64,000 nt of DNA from Triatoma infestans (taxonomy: Eukaryota > Arthropoda > Insecta > Hemiptera > Reduviidae): the NCBI GenBank assembly GCA_011037195.1, contig JAAEAF010002546.1, positions 149,605 through 213,604 on the forward strand. Direction: 5' to 3'. A program made the translations under genes and the position numbers. Shown one piece after another: positions 22,501-30,038 of this stretch (its first letter is position 1; each line of letters begins with the position of its first letter). The notes under the pieces were generated by a model. The model was not told the origin of the DNA. It was given only the letters and a program-made list of their open reading frames with translations, and made no database searches.

Positions 22501-25500
22501 ATATAAACGTTGATATTGGCACTTTGGTCACGTAATAATTTACTCTAATTGATTTAAAAAAATATAAAATGAGGTAATTAAATTTTGAAATTAAGGTGAT
22601 TAGATTGAAAACGGGAAGGGCAAAGCCTCATTGCACTGCGACCTGCAGTGGATCTGACTATTGTGGATCCCCTAGGCTTATAGCATATCCTTCAGCTTCG
22701 CCCTCTTAATCAGGCCAAGGAAAGCTGAAATCGGCTACGTGATGAAGTTCGCGGCTTCGGGGATACTTGTCCCCAGTTGAACAAACCTTGTCCTCATCAG
22801 GCCAGCACACTCACAAAGGATGTGTACCATCAGGGTTTCCTCCTCGGCCTTGCAGAACCGGCATAACGCGCTGTCTGCAAGTAGCAATTGGTGCATGCCC
22901 GATTCAGCCTACAATGCCCTGTTAGTAGACCCAATATTAGCCTTATATCCCCTCGGCTATGGCTCAGCAGATCCCTGCTAAATGTCTTTTAACAAAGAAT
23001 TTAGCCTGGCTCTGCCTTGGTGTTCTTTCCAATCATTGTAGACGCTGGTCTTCTATCCAATCCTTGATTAAAAGCTTGAAAATTCAGCTGTTATTGAAAC
23101 ATTTTTTTTTCAAATAAAAACGCTTTATTTAGTAACGGTTGTAGCTCGAGAAATTTGTAAAGTTGAGGGGGAGGGGGCCAATACTTTGTCAATTCGTCCT
23201 GCCCAGTATTGGTTTAAAAAATTTCAGGGAAGGAGATATGAGTGTTGAAAGTAAGGCAAGGTCTCGGGGCGTCTACGGGATCCTTTGACACAACTGTTTT
23301 AAGAGCAGCTCTTGTAGAAGTTGATCTTCGAACAAGCACTAGAAAACTTGGCAGGTTAAGAGTGTCTCAGTCTACTAAAAGCTGTAGGACAATCTTCCCT
23401 ACGAATTATCACCTTAGCAAATTCGCACATAGGCTTTAAGTATGTCAAACACTTCTTAAAAATCCAAGTGATTTTGCGATTTATAAAGTAGGCATACTTT
23501 AAACAACCCAAACACGCAAAAAAACAGTGGGTTATGTCTGGGCCAATCTGTTCTTCCTTGTGGCCTTGAAGGAAAAGATGTGCAAAAAAAAAGATGATGC
23601 TCTGCGAGTGGTAGAACTTTGAAGGAGTGGTACCATTTCGAGTTGGTTTCCCGAATGGGCGAGCTAGCCCAACTGAACTCTATTCAGACCACAATTGGAT
23701 AGGGTCCATGCTATTCTGACCCCGAAAAATACCCCACTTTAATAAATAGTAAAAAAGTTCTCCTGCAGCAAGATAAGTTCACGTCCAGACTGTCTCAAAA
23801 ATTAATGAGCTGAAGTTTTGAAACTTCTTCCTCACCCTGCTTATAGCCTAGATCTCACTCCTTCGGACTACCACTTATTACCGGATCCATGCCTCAAATT
23901 TTTCGGGGGAAAACCAACACAATGGAGGAGGATCTGAAAGCAGCTTGTATTGAATTCTTTGCCCTCGTGGTACCAAAAAGAGGAAGTGAATTACTAAGTT
24001 CTTTTTTCTTTTTCTTTTTTAATTTTAAGGCGCGTCAACATCTATGTCATTGGCACCCGAAGCCTTCTCAGTGCACTGCCGGCCTCCGGACAGTGTTTTC
24101 TCTACACAGACAACACTGTCCATCACCGGACAGTGAGCTGTAGAGGCTCCTAGGAAGAAAAAAAACTAAAGGTAGCACAGCTGGACTCGAACCCGGGAAT
24201 CCAGTACCCTAACCACTTAGCTATTCCCTTCCCTCTTTTTTTAATACTCATTAAAGTAAAAATGCCAAAAAAATAAAACGCGAAGACTTATGTAACATAG
24301 AATTATCTTATTTTTCTTACCATTTTGTCGAATACCATTTTGCCAAGTATTGTGAAAATTAATATGTTGTTGATTAGAAGGTGTACCAGGTGGTCCGCCC
24401 ATATGCGGTGGCCCACCGGGCTGTAAAACTCTTGGACCGCCAGGATTCATTCCTGGTGGTGGCATACGATTTCTTATCTGTGGTGGTCCCATAATCATTC
24501 TTGGTGACTGGTTAATTCCAGCTGAACCAGGATGAGTAGGTAAACGCGATTGATTTGTTGTTTGATTTGTTGGCGTTGGTCTTGCTTTGGTTTGCGCCTC
24601 AAACTATTAAAATACATAAACAGGCGGCTGTTACAAAATAAATAAATAAATAAATTTAAAATCTCTTACTCTAATTAATACAATTAAATCAAGATATATT
24701 TTCCAAAAAAAAATTGCAACATTACAATGTTTAGTTGGGGCTGGCCATAAAAATCGTGGTGGGTATTTTCCTTTGTATATACCTGAGCGCCAAGCTGACA
24801 CTCGCCTGGGTGCCAGGACATGCGGGGTTTTAGGGCAATGAGAGGGCAGATGTCCTGGCGAGGGAGGATTCGAAGGATACCTTTATAGGTCCCAAACCCT
24901 TCTGTGGGTTGTCCTGGAGTCTAATTCAAAATTAAGCAAGGGTTGGATAGAAGTACAGCGTCTGCATTGGTGGGGAGAGAACAACAACAAAGGCAGGCAA
25001 AACTCTTTTAAGAGATATTTGCCTAAATTTCATAGCCGTAGGGATATAAGGCTAATAGTGAGGGGTCTACTAACAGGGCAGTGTAGGCTGAATAGGCAAA
25101 TTGCACCACTTGTTACTTGCGGATAACGCGTCATGCCGATTCTGCAAGACTGAAAAGGAAACCCCGGCACACATCCTTTGTGAGTGTATCGGCTTGGCGC
25201 AGACAAGGTTCCTTCAACTGGGGGACGGGCAATCCCAAAGCCATGAGCTTCCATGACGGAGCTGCTCTCTCAGCTTTGGTGGGCCTGATTAAGAGAGCGA
25301 AGCTCATCGGGATGTGCTTATAATTTTAGGGAATCCACAACAGACCTCTTATTTATAGGTCGCAGTGGAATGAGGCCTCGCCCTCCCCGTTGGAAATCGA
25401 ATCTAATCTAATACCTGAGCAACCTTGTGTTGAAGCCTAATATGTCAATACTTGAAAAAGCTTGGGCAAATTTAACTTTTAATCTAACTGACAAACCTAT

Positions 25501-28500
25501 CCCCCTCCCCAATACCCCTCCCCTTAATCAATTTTTTTCAAGAAAAATATTTCAATTAAAAAGTGATAAATTTCTATCTGTGCAGCAAAGACCATTTCAA
25601 GTTTAAAGAAAAATCTTTGTAACCGATTTCGAAAAAATCCCCCCCCCCAAATTCAAAAACTTGGTAAACCAATTTGTTTTTTCAAATTTGGATTTCGACA
25701 TCGTATTAATATTATATAGGTGGTAAAAACCAATATATTATATTGAAGTGATATTTTTAGTTGAAAGCATAACGCTACTGTCCCCCCCTAGAACGAATTT
25801 TCCCACGAAAATCTGAAGAAAAAAATCAGTTTTGAGTTGATGGATTTCACCCATAAATTTTCGTGTCTGACGATGCGATGGTAATAACTAAAGGAAATAC
25901 CAAAATTTTAAACTACCTGTATCAATTTTTTCTTTTTCGAGATATTGTATGTTTTCGAAAACACATACATACACGTATTTTTCGTATTATAATCTACAAT
26001 AATAATCTTAAATTAATTATATTTACCTGATTCAATGCCTGTTTACTAGTGTATGTAACAATAGGTGCTTGACCATGTAATTCTTTTTTAGGCAATTTAT
26101 CCATACATAAACGCATACTTTGTTCAGAACCAAATGATACTATGCAAAAACCTTTGGATTGGCCATTTGAACGATTTTCAAAAAATTTAACCTCAATAAA
26201 ATCTTGTATACCGAGGCTGATTATGGCATCGGTAATATCTTGATCTGTAGTCCACTGTAATCAATTAAGTTATAAAAGTGATATTTAAAAAAAAAAAAAA
26301 TCTGATGTGAAACACTCATACGACTTTTTCTTACTGCAATTTACATGAAATAATAATCCAGGCAGAGTTCTCTTATTACTGACAACACTGCCTACTGCAC
26401 TCCTAAACACTGCCTAGATGAGAAAAATCTAAGGGCACCCACTGGTAAACTCGAATCTAAGATTTTCCGCGTCCCAAGTCCAGCAGCACTTTTTTTTTTT
26501 TTAGTAACAAACAATTAATTTTAAACAAAACACCTTACCCATGTTAGATTTCCTACATAAAGTTGATATTTCCTTCCTGAATAAGAACTATATGGTCCAG
26601 GTGGTGCAAGATTACTGGTAGCATTACCAGTTGTTAAATGATTGACACATGTTAAAGCATTATTTTCAGGTCTATTTGATGTCTGACCACCACTTACTAT
26701 ACCAGTGGAAGTATTATTTGGTACTTTATTAACTTCTGATGAAGCATTCTTGAGTGGTGCAGAAGCTATAACATCATCATACAAATCTAAACCATCTGCA
26801 CCAAATTCCTCCTATAAGAAAAAAAATAAAATAAACCATAAAAGTAAAAAAAAAAAAAAAAATGCTCTGTATTAATGAATAATCCTACCAACAGTGATGT
26901 CGCCATCTTCTAATAAAACAAATTTTAAATTTAAAAAAAAAACTAATACGAATATATTAGTAGCACTTCAATTTAACATCTGGATTATATTCCAATCACC
27001 GTATCGTATTATCTAGACCCAGCTTCTTCATCAAGTGCTCCCCTTTGAGAAAACTCGTCAACATATATGAAGCCTAATTTTTATACTTTCAGACTTGATG
27101 CAAGCTTCTCAGATCCTTTACTAGGCTTTATGACCGCCTAAGAAGGTATGGGAGGGGGTTTTCACAGAGCTGTGGACTTCTTCACTTCCACCACATTTCT
27201 AAGTTCTTCTGGATGAAACTGATCACTTATTCCATAGAATTGTGTTGAGGTCCACCCCCCCCCAAAATCGAGATGCAAATGTGGAAGAGTGTAGAAATCA
27301 GGAATCGTGGCGATATATATAGGGAGGATGGGAGAGTGATGTGTTTAAGTGGAGAATGAAGACAGTGAAAGATTGGGGGGGCAAGAACCAGTAGGAGAAA
27401 GGAGGTGTAGTGGGGGGCAAGCACCCATAAGTCACCCGAGATAAGTATTGTCCTACGCTCTAATGAAGAATACCTGCAAGTGAGTTTTGTGGTCATCAAC
27501 CAAGTTTCCGGGGCGTTCGCCCATCATCAGGATTTAGTTTTTTTTGACAAAAACAGTCTTTGACAAAAAATATCCTGATGATAGGCAAACACCTGGAAAC
27601 CAGTTGATGACTACAAAAAAAAGAAACAGGCTATCACGGAAAATATCTCTGATGCTTTCCAGCACTGCAGACCCAACCACAACAACTTCGACACACTTGC
27701 AGTTTACATTGAATTATACTTTTACTACAGAACATTATTTGACACTTACAAGCCACTGAAAAAGGCATACATCCGTGCCGAAATGTATGGCAAAACTGCA
27801 AGTTACTATAATTTTGATGTAATTCATTTTTTTAAATAATATTTTGGATATAATAGCAATATTTTTATGTATAAAGAATTCTTAAATAAGAAAAATAAAT
27901 CTTAAATTAGAACAGATTGTTGAATATGTGTGGATGGTTCTGCAATACTAGATAACATCAGGTAAATTTGATCTGTCGTAGCATGTATATTCCTTTGGTT
28001 TCGGACTTTCATCCAACCATCATCCATGACGACGGATGAAAGTTCGAAACCGGTTCAGAAACAAATGGAATATACATGCTTCGGCGATTTTACAAGCCAT
28101 CTAATTATATCAAAACATTGGATACAAACAAAATACATAGTTTACATGGATAATATTCCAGTTTACATTTTTTTTTTTTTGGACTCAGGGGGACCTTAAA
28201 ACACATATTTTCGGTGAAAATACGTCACGTTACAATATATTTCCTTTAAACGTTATTTTATTGTTTTGAGATCGTATGGGGAAAAATTATATGAACAAAG
28301 TTCCAGACTGTAGCTATAGAAAAGAAGCTGTCCAAGGTATATAAGTCGCTAACTAACCTCCCCGGAATACTTACTGTAGCTCTACTTCAAAAAAATGAAG
28401 CTTAGAATTAATTTTAGGAAGTTCGAATAAAAAAGAAAGGGACTTCATCAAAAAGTAGTTAAGTTATATTACTAATTAAGTAGTTGCAACCCCCCCAAAA

Positions 28501-28985
28501 AAAATTAAGAAATATAATTTTGAGAGTAAGATTTACAACTAGTATTATCTACTTATGGTACGAATTCCTTCAAAATTAACCAAAATTTAAATCAGCTAAA
28601 TAATTAAAAAAACTAAATTAAACTATACAATAAAAAGGGAAAAATTAACAGTCAAAAACAAATCCCATACTGCACAAAATTGATTACGTTAAACTTTATA
28701 GCGTTTCTATTATAATATTATATGCTAAGATGGAACATATAGTATACATAATGCCACAAAAATCTAGGTGAAAATTAATTAAATAAAAAAAAAAATAGAT
28801 GCCGGTTAAAATTTGTTTAAAAACAAAAATAATTAATTTCATAGGCCATATTTTCCATAAAAATCTTATTAAATTTTATAAAAAATTAAAATATTAGAAT
28901 AAAATAAACATATTTTAAAAATTACCTGTGTAAAATCTTGTTCAATATCTTCAGCGTAAAGATCAATATCTACGTTATCTGCCAT
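7540..28985 (-). CDS. CPSF6: CPSF6, cleavage factor Im 68-kDa subunit (14 coding exons)
   Basis: CPSF6 is the larger subunit of nuclear cleavage factor Im. With CPSF5/NUDT21 it binds upstream UGUA sites and steers poly(A)-site choice. Exons, read on the minus strand: 28985-28926, 26811-26539, 26254-26027, 24603-24321, 22330-22260, 20323-20197, 20107-19979, 18627-18413, 17019-16881, 15692-15540, 14021-13886, 12834-12745, 7883-7806, 7711-7540. All introns are GT-AG, every phase joins in frame, and the sum is 2,154 nt (717 aa plus TGA). The start [16 protein letters not shown] is family-typical. The RRM spans about aa 103-180, with RNP2 LYVGNL and RNP1 KGFCIVSF. Aa 188-462 are Pro/Gly/Gln-rich. 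The conserved block [15 protein letters not shown] is followed by [19 protein letters not shown] and [17 protein letters not shown]. Aa 560-717 are an RS/RD/RE-rich tail. I see no FG dipeptide in the proline-rich part. Introns hold many TEs. Ortholog assignment is very secure; exact splice choice is inferred from sequence. Confidence 0.95.
7985..9062 (-). mobile_element. Family X repeat, minus orientation
   Basis: Ends ATCTGGTGTGAAACACTCAC then ACTTTCTCTTACTCC at the left and CTCTTACTAGGAGTAAGAG at about 9035-9050, the same outer signals as other X copies. It is split by the MITE at 8155-8640. It lies in CPSF6 intron 12. Confidence 0.7.
8155..8640. mobile_element. MITE-like element with ~27-bp terminal inverted repeats
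   Basis: Begins AGGGCTATGACAGACGAGGC and ends with the reverse complement (gcctcgtctgtctgtcatagccct, here split by a 4-bp insertion). 486 bp, no coding capacity seen, GC-richer than its surroundings. It is inserted inside a family X copy, so it is younger than that copy. Confidence 0.8.
9165..9428 (-). mobile_element. SINE family 2 copy (Glu/Gln-like tRNA head)
   Basis: The minus strand begins GTCCTCACGCGTTGGGCTAG, then a perfect 5-bp anticodon stem CTCGC/GCGAG with loop ATTTCGT, then GGGTTCGATTCCCCGTGAGG. Box A and B are recognisable. The body ends near a 'ctatggcgcaacagcgcat' signature shared with 45875-45895. Confidence 0.75.
10195..10233 (-). ncRNA. Hammerhead ribozyme motif, type A, diverged stems
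   Basis: Minus strand: CTGATGA, AGGGGCGAACGCCTT, GAAA, CCTG, TC. The core is intact, stem II pairs (GGGCG/CGCCT), and stem III and stem I have drifted. Confidence 0.6.
10562..10800 (+). mobile_element. SINE family 1 copy with LINE-like 3' tail
   Basis: The best-preserved head: GGGATTAGCTCAGTGGTAGC, loop CTAGCAA (anticodon AGC, as in Ala) and GGTCCCGGGTTCGAATCCAG. The body is followed by acaacagatctttcaggtcg and cagtgcaataatc, similar to the 3' end of the local LINE family (see 40495-40550). Confidence 0.88.
10840..10879 (+). ncRNA. Hammerhead ribozyme motif, type A
   Basis: Plus strand: CATC, CTGATGA, AGAGGCGAAAGCCCT (GGC/GCC with a GAAA loop), GAAA, CCGG, TC, GATA. Core residues are all conserved; stem I is 3 bp. 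CPSF6 intron 12, antisense to the gene. Confidence 0.75.
11100..11640 (+). mobile_element. LINE RNase H tail relic (another family)
   Basis: Frames read [20 protein letters not shown] then [14 protein letters not shown], like a CxxC..H..C knuckle and the following C-terminus of R1/Jockey-type LINE ORF2. The end includes 'gggtgccacaatagaccctt' and a tctaatctaat tail. Confidence 0.6.
11652..11773. repeat. 120-bp foldback upstream of a type B hammerhead motif
   Basis: Arms 11652-11708 and 11715-11773 are almost perfect inverted copies; the left arm begins TAATGTTTCTGTTACACTCA and the right ends with its complement. The right arm is the normal upstream part of the type B unit (aagtgtg, tgtaacagaaacatta), also seen at 2604 and 13590. 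Confidence 0.8.
11812..11847 (+). ncRNA. Hammerhead ribozyme motif, type B
   Basis: Plus strand: CTGACGA, TGGATGAAAATCC (4-bp stem GGAT/ATCC with GAAA loop), GAAA, CCGG, TC, AGAAAC. The core is fully conserved. Stem I with the upstream TTTGTT is weak. A 120-bp foldback lies directly upstream. Confidence 0.75.
11930..12040 (+). repeat. Type A hammerhead unit, inactive
   Basis: Reads aatggatgaacgccctgaaa then ccggacgatgaccac and ctataacggaaaatatctcc. Part of the core and the cleavage triplet are altered. It lies about 130 bp after the type B motif at 11812. Confidence 0.6.
12040..12744. other. CPSF6 intron 12, AT-rich part
   Basis: Contains (atca)n at 12138-12165, an AT-rich segment and a LINE-like 3' end at about 12570-12650 (gccataatagagtatgtaat followed by an aaataaataa tail). 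No gene. Confidence 0.4.
13040..13510 (+). mobile_element. Family X repeat fragment with a hammerhead-type insertion and assembly gap
   Basis: Starts TACTTTCTCTTACTCC at 13050, then a run of 20 Ns (13075-13094), then the G-rich X segment. A divergent hammerhead-type repeat sits at about 13315-13440. It ends GTGTGAGTGTTTCACACCAG at 13482-13501. Confidence 0.7.
13075..13094. other. Assembly gap (20 N)
   Basis: A run of 20 Ns inside a family X copy in CPSF6 intron 11. Its real length is unknown. Confidence 0.99.
13300..13740. repeat. Hammerhead-bearing repeat pair (A minus, B plus)
   Basis: A degenerate type A motif on the minus strand (13345-13382, with CTGAAAA in place of CTGANGA) and an intact type B motif on the plus strand (13659). 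The A and B units are in opposite orientation, separated by a family X end. Confidence 0.65.
13659..13694 (+). ncRNA. Hammerhead ribozyme motif, type B
   Basis: Plus strand: CTGAAGA (fits CUGANGA), TGGATGAAAATCC, GAAA, CCGG, TC, AGGAAC. CPSF6 intron 11. Confidence 0.72.
14100..15240 (+). mobile_element. LINE RNase H tail relics (family of 37879 and 44270)
   Basis: Reads VYTDGSRIA-like start near 14213, then [13 protein letters not shown], [16 protein letters not shown] and [17 protein letters not shown] over shifting frames. A second tail near 15130-15190 (gcagtgtctgggttagagcc) matches 44840-44870. Frameshifted. Confidence 0.6.
14885..14945 (-). pseudogene. Partial duplicate of CPSF6 exon 10 3' end with its splice donor
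   Basis: The segment at about 14793-14938 repeats about 15417-15569 in the same orientation. It includes the last ~30 nt of exon 10 (codons for the KSYGSRR region) and the donor AGAG|GTAAGAATG. The pseudo-exon would end at 14907. Upstream, the duplicate breaks off at about 14940 and has no acceptor or full exon, so it cannot replace exon 10. Sequence between the two copies is LINE-like debris. Confidence 0.7.
15835..16830 (+). mobile_element. Complete family X repeat (~1 kb)
   Basis: The clearest full copy. Left end TTTTTACTTTCTCTTACTCC, right end GGAGTAAGAGAGAATTGTGT then GAGTGTTTCACACCAG. The outer ACTTTCTCTTACTCC forms a short inverted repeat. Inside are a (GT)n tract (15972-16020), a long T run, and two internal repeats, each with the G-rich segment (16262 and 16551). 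No coding frame. CPSF6 intron 9. Confidence 0.75.
17215..18074 (-). mobile_element. Internally deleted mariner-family transposon
   Basis: About 860 bp bounded by terminal inverted repeats (TACGAGGGTCATTCAATGAG at the left; the reverse complement of the right end begins TACGAAAGGTCATTCATTAA), extending over ~50 bp including GTAGCTCA. The ends lie at TA. Transposase fragments are on the minus strand. Total length is below the ~1.3 kb of a full mariner. It lies in CPSF6 intron 8. Confidence 0.88.
17321..17668 (-). pseudogene. Mariner transposase C-terminal fragment
   Basis: Shows [14 protein letters not shown] and [20 protein letters not shown], the second catalytic Asp and third acidic (DD34D) signature regions of mariner transposases. 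Upstream in the element (about 17800-17950, minus) an N-terminal piece [20 protein letters not shown], typical of the helix-turn-helix, lies in another frame, so the gene is broken. Confidence 0.85.
18850..18975 (-). repeat. Type B hammerhead unit, inactive
   Basis: Minus strand: core reads CTTACGA in place of CTGANGA, otherwise TGGATGAAAATCC, GAAA, CCGGTC. The flanks (cgaacttggtgaatttgctc, gctacgacgaataaaata) are the type B unit. Confidence 0.65.
19672..19892 (-). mobile_element. SINE family 1 copy
   Basis: Inverse orientation: body signals tcagtgcactgccggcctcc and gacaacactgtccatcacc, and a head ending ggactcaaacccgggaccac. It has an A-rich tail (T run on plus). Located in CPSF6 intron 7. 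Confidence 0.85.
20320..20329 (-). promoter_or_regulatory. NAGNAG tandem splice acceptor of CPSF6 exon 6
   Basis: On the minus strand the polypyrimidine tract runs into CTCAGCAG directly before TATCAA. Splicing at the first or the second AG keeps frame and adds or drops a single Gln in the proline-rich region. I used the first AG (exon start 20323). Confidence 0.6.
20930..21205 (+). mobile_element. LINE 3' end relic
   Basis: Words [20 protein letters not shown] and [15 protein letters not shown] appear over frames; this is the plus-strand counterpart of the tail at 38060-38320. CPSF6 intron 5. Confidence 0.6.
21255..21650 (-). repeat. Hammerhead repeat unit with B and A motifs in tandem
   Basis: A type B relic (21321-21353, minus; AAAA replaces GAAA) is followed 140 bp away by the perfect type A motif (21490-21527). 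Further type B debris with ccgaaaccgtcaggaac lies at about 21598. Confidence 0.7.
21490..21527 (-). ncRNA. Hammerhead ribozyme motif, type A, consensus-perfect
   Basis: Read on the minus strand: CATC, then CTGATGA, stem-loop TGGGCGAACGCCC (GGGC/GCCC paired), GAAA, CCGG, TC, then GATG. This is the complete hammerhead catalytic core (CUGANGA, GAAA, UH). CATC/GATG forms stem I, and CCGG is a self-complementary stem III. Cleavage would be expected after the C of GGTC. It sits in CPSF6 intron 5, antisense to nothing known and on the same strand as the gene. Confidence 0.82.
21750..22215 (+). mobile_element. LINE ORF2 C-terminal relic (RTE/CR1-like)
   Basis: Frames read [17 protein letters not shown], then [17 protein letters not shown] and [20 protein letters not shown], the common 'ygsEtWtltkk ... 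grprkrWlDgi' end of LINE ORF2. Two A-runs interrupt it. CPSF6 intron 5. Confidence 0.7.
22610..23085 (-). mobile_element. LINE family L 3' end
   Basis: Minus-strand copy with ctattgtggatcccctaggc, ttcagcttcgccctcttaat and gctgtctgcaagtagcaatt. CPSF6 intron 4. Confidence 0.7.
23100..24000 (+). mobile_element. Degenerate mariner-like element, copy 2
   Basis: Plus-strand counterpart of 3300-4310, in CPSF6 intron 4. It includes [15 protein letters not shown] and [20 protein letters not shown], which resemble mariner transposase around the second Asp and the C-terminus. Stops and indels throughout. A SINE sits at its right end. Confidence 0.55.
24017..24235 (-). mobile_element. SINE family 1 copy
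   Basis: Same body (agtgcactgccggcctccgg) and B-box (ctggactcgaacccggga) on the minus strand. It sits at the right end of a mariner-like relic in CPSF6 intron 4. Confidence 0.85.
24780..25420 (+). mobile_element. LINE family L 3' end with (tctaat)n tail
   Basis: Starts with the RNase H end [10 protein letters not shown] then [11 protein letters not shown]; ends with ccacaacagacctc, aggtcgcagtggaatgaggc and tctaatctaat. Several stops. CPSF6 intron 3. The following 25420-26020 holds family X-type AT-rich repeat and no gene. Confidence 0.75.
26290..26345 (-). repeat. Solo end of family X
   Basis: Reads TCTGATGTGAAACACTCATA then CGACTTTTTCTTACTG. Similar solo ends occur at 39465-39500, 42505-42545 and 44185-44225. 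The last two continue into another shared segment (aatcaagaaattttctttaaaat, ggctggccataaaa) also seen at 18700-18780, 20385-20480, 24680-24780 and 44895-44960. Confidence 0.6.
26358..26495 (-). mobile_element. SINE family 1 relic
   Basis: Shortened, diverged copy: gacaacactgcc, then gagaaaaatctaagggcacc and a damaged B-box. CPSF6 intron 2. Confidence 0.6.
27475..28095. repeat. Degenerate hammerhead repeats in CPSF6 intron 1
   Basis: Type A relics at 27494-27533 (minus) and 27572-27612 (plus) and a type B palindromic pair at about 27990-28055. Cores have substitutions (for example GGAAAC for GAAAC, and ATGACGA), so they are probably inactive. Confidence 0.6.
28160..28920. other. CPSF6 intron 1, AT-rich part
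   Basis: Begins with a family X fragment (tttggactcagggggacctt at about 28180-28200). The rest is AT-rich with short A runs and no feature I can support. Confidence 0.4.
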
Positions 28986-29420
28986 AATTTTCGTAATTTC
29001 TTTTTAAGTTGTGTGTGTGTGTTTATACAAAAAAAAAAAAATCAAAAACCCACACCGGAGGGGAAAATTTTTATAACTAAGAAATAATTTTTTCTTTCTT
29101 TTTTTTAAAACTCAATTTCAATAAGCAAGGAAGTTTCCTTCCTTTTATAATTTGGAAAATAATCACTGTTTACTTCTTTTCTTTTTTATAGAAAAACTTT
29201 TTAAATATAAAAACTTTACTAAAATTCTAAAAGTAAATTACGCATAATGCACAAGATAACCCTTTACAATTAGAAATAAAATAAAAAACCGAATTATAAT
29301 AAGAGACGTTGTTTATATCTCACATTATTTTTCCCCTTACGTTCGTTCTAACATATAGCTTAGCGTCGCTAGCGAAAATGTCGGCCATAGTTAAAACTAA
29401 AAATTTCTTTTACAGGTTTT
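28986..29420 (-). promoter_or_regulatory. CPSF6 5' UTR and presumed promoter region
   Basis: This stretch lies just upstream of the CPSF6 ATG. It is AT-rich except for a small GC-richer patch at about 29340-29400. A 22-codon upstream ORF can be read on the minus strand from an ATG at 29394 to a TGA before the CPSF6 start; its codons begin MADIFAS. No TATA box or initiator could be singled out. That this is the promoter is inferred only from position. Confidence 0.3.
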
Positions 29421-30038
29421 ATGAGTGATTAAACAAAACAAAACAAAAAAAATAATAATAATAAAAATAAAAAATTAATACAAATTTATAATTTTAAGAG
29501 TTAATTTTAAAAAACATAATGCCTAGCTTAAAAAATTATTTATATAAACAAAATAATTTTCTGTGGGGGGTCCCCAAACTGTAATTTTATCTACAACTAT
29601 GAAATAAAACCAAAATAAAAATCTGATATTAAAATTATCAATACTATTTTTCTTTTATTGCAATAAATACAAACTTTATTATTAGAAAACTTTTAATAAA
29701 ATACGACATTAGTATTCTATTTTATTTAGGTGTTAAAAACACTATTATTTTGGGAGACCCTTCCCAATTATTATCTCAGTTCCAACAACCATGAACTAAA
29801 ATTATCTATAATTATTACGGCTTTTTTTTTTTTGAGAGAAAGTTTTTTGTAAACTTCATTTCTAGTTTATTGATTATCTTCAAATTTAATATTCTAGCAA
29901 TACTTTTAATGCATATTAATATTATTTTTTCTTCTGTTTGGGAAACCAGGGCCGGCTCTAGAAATTTTGCCGCCCACTACCAGTCTTTTTAAACCCCAAA
30001 TTTTTACCTTACAAATTTTGAAAACCATTAGATAGATA
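29420..30038. other. AT-rich intergenic DNA upstream of CPSF6
   Basis: No coding signal. A 'gggccggctctagaaatttt' segment at 29950-29970 looks like part of an unknown repeat. Confidence 0.4.
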
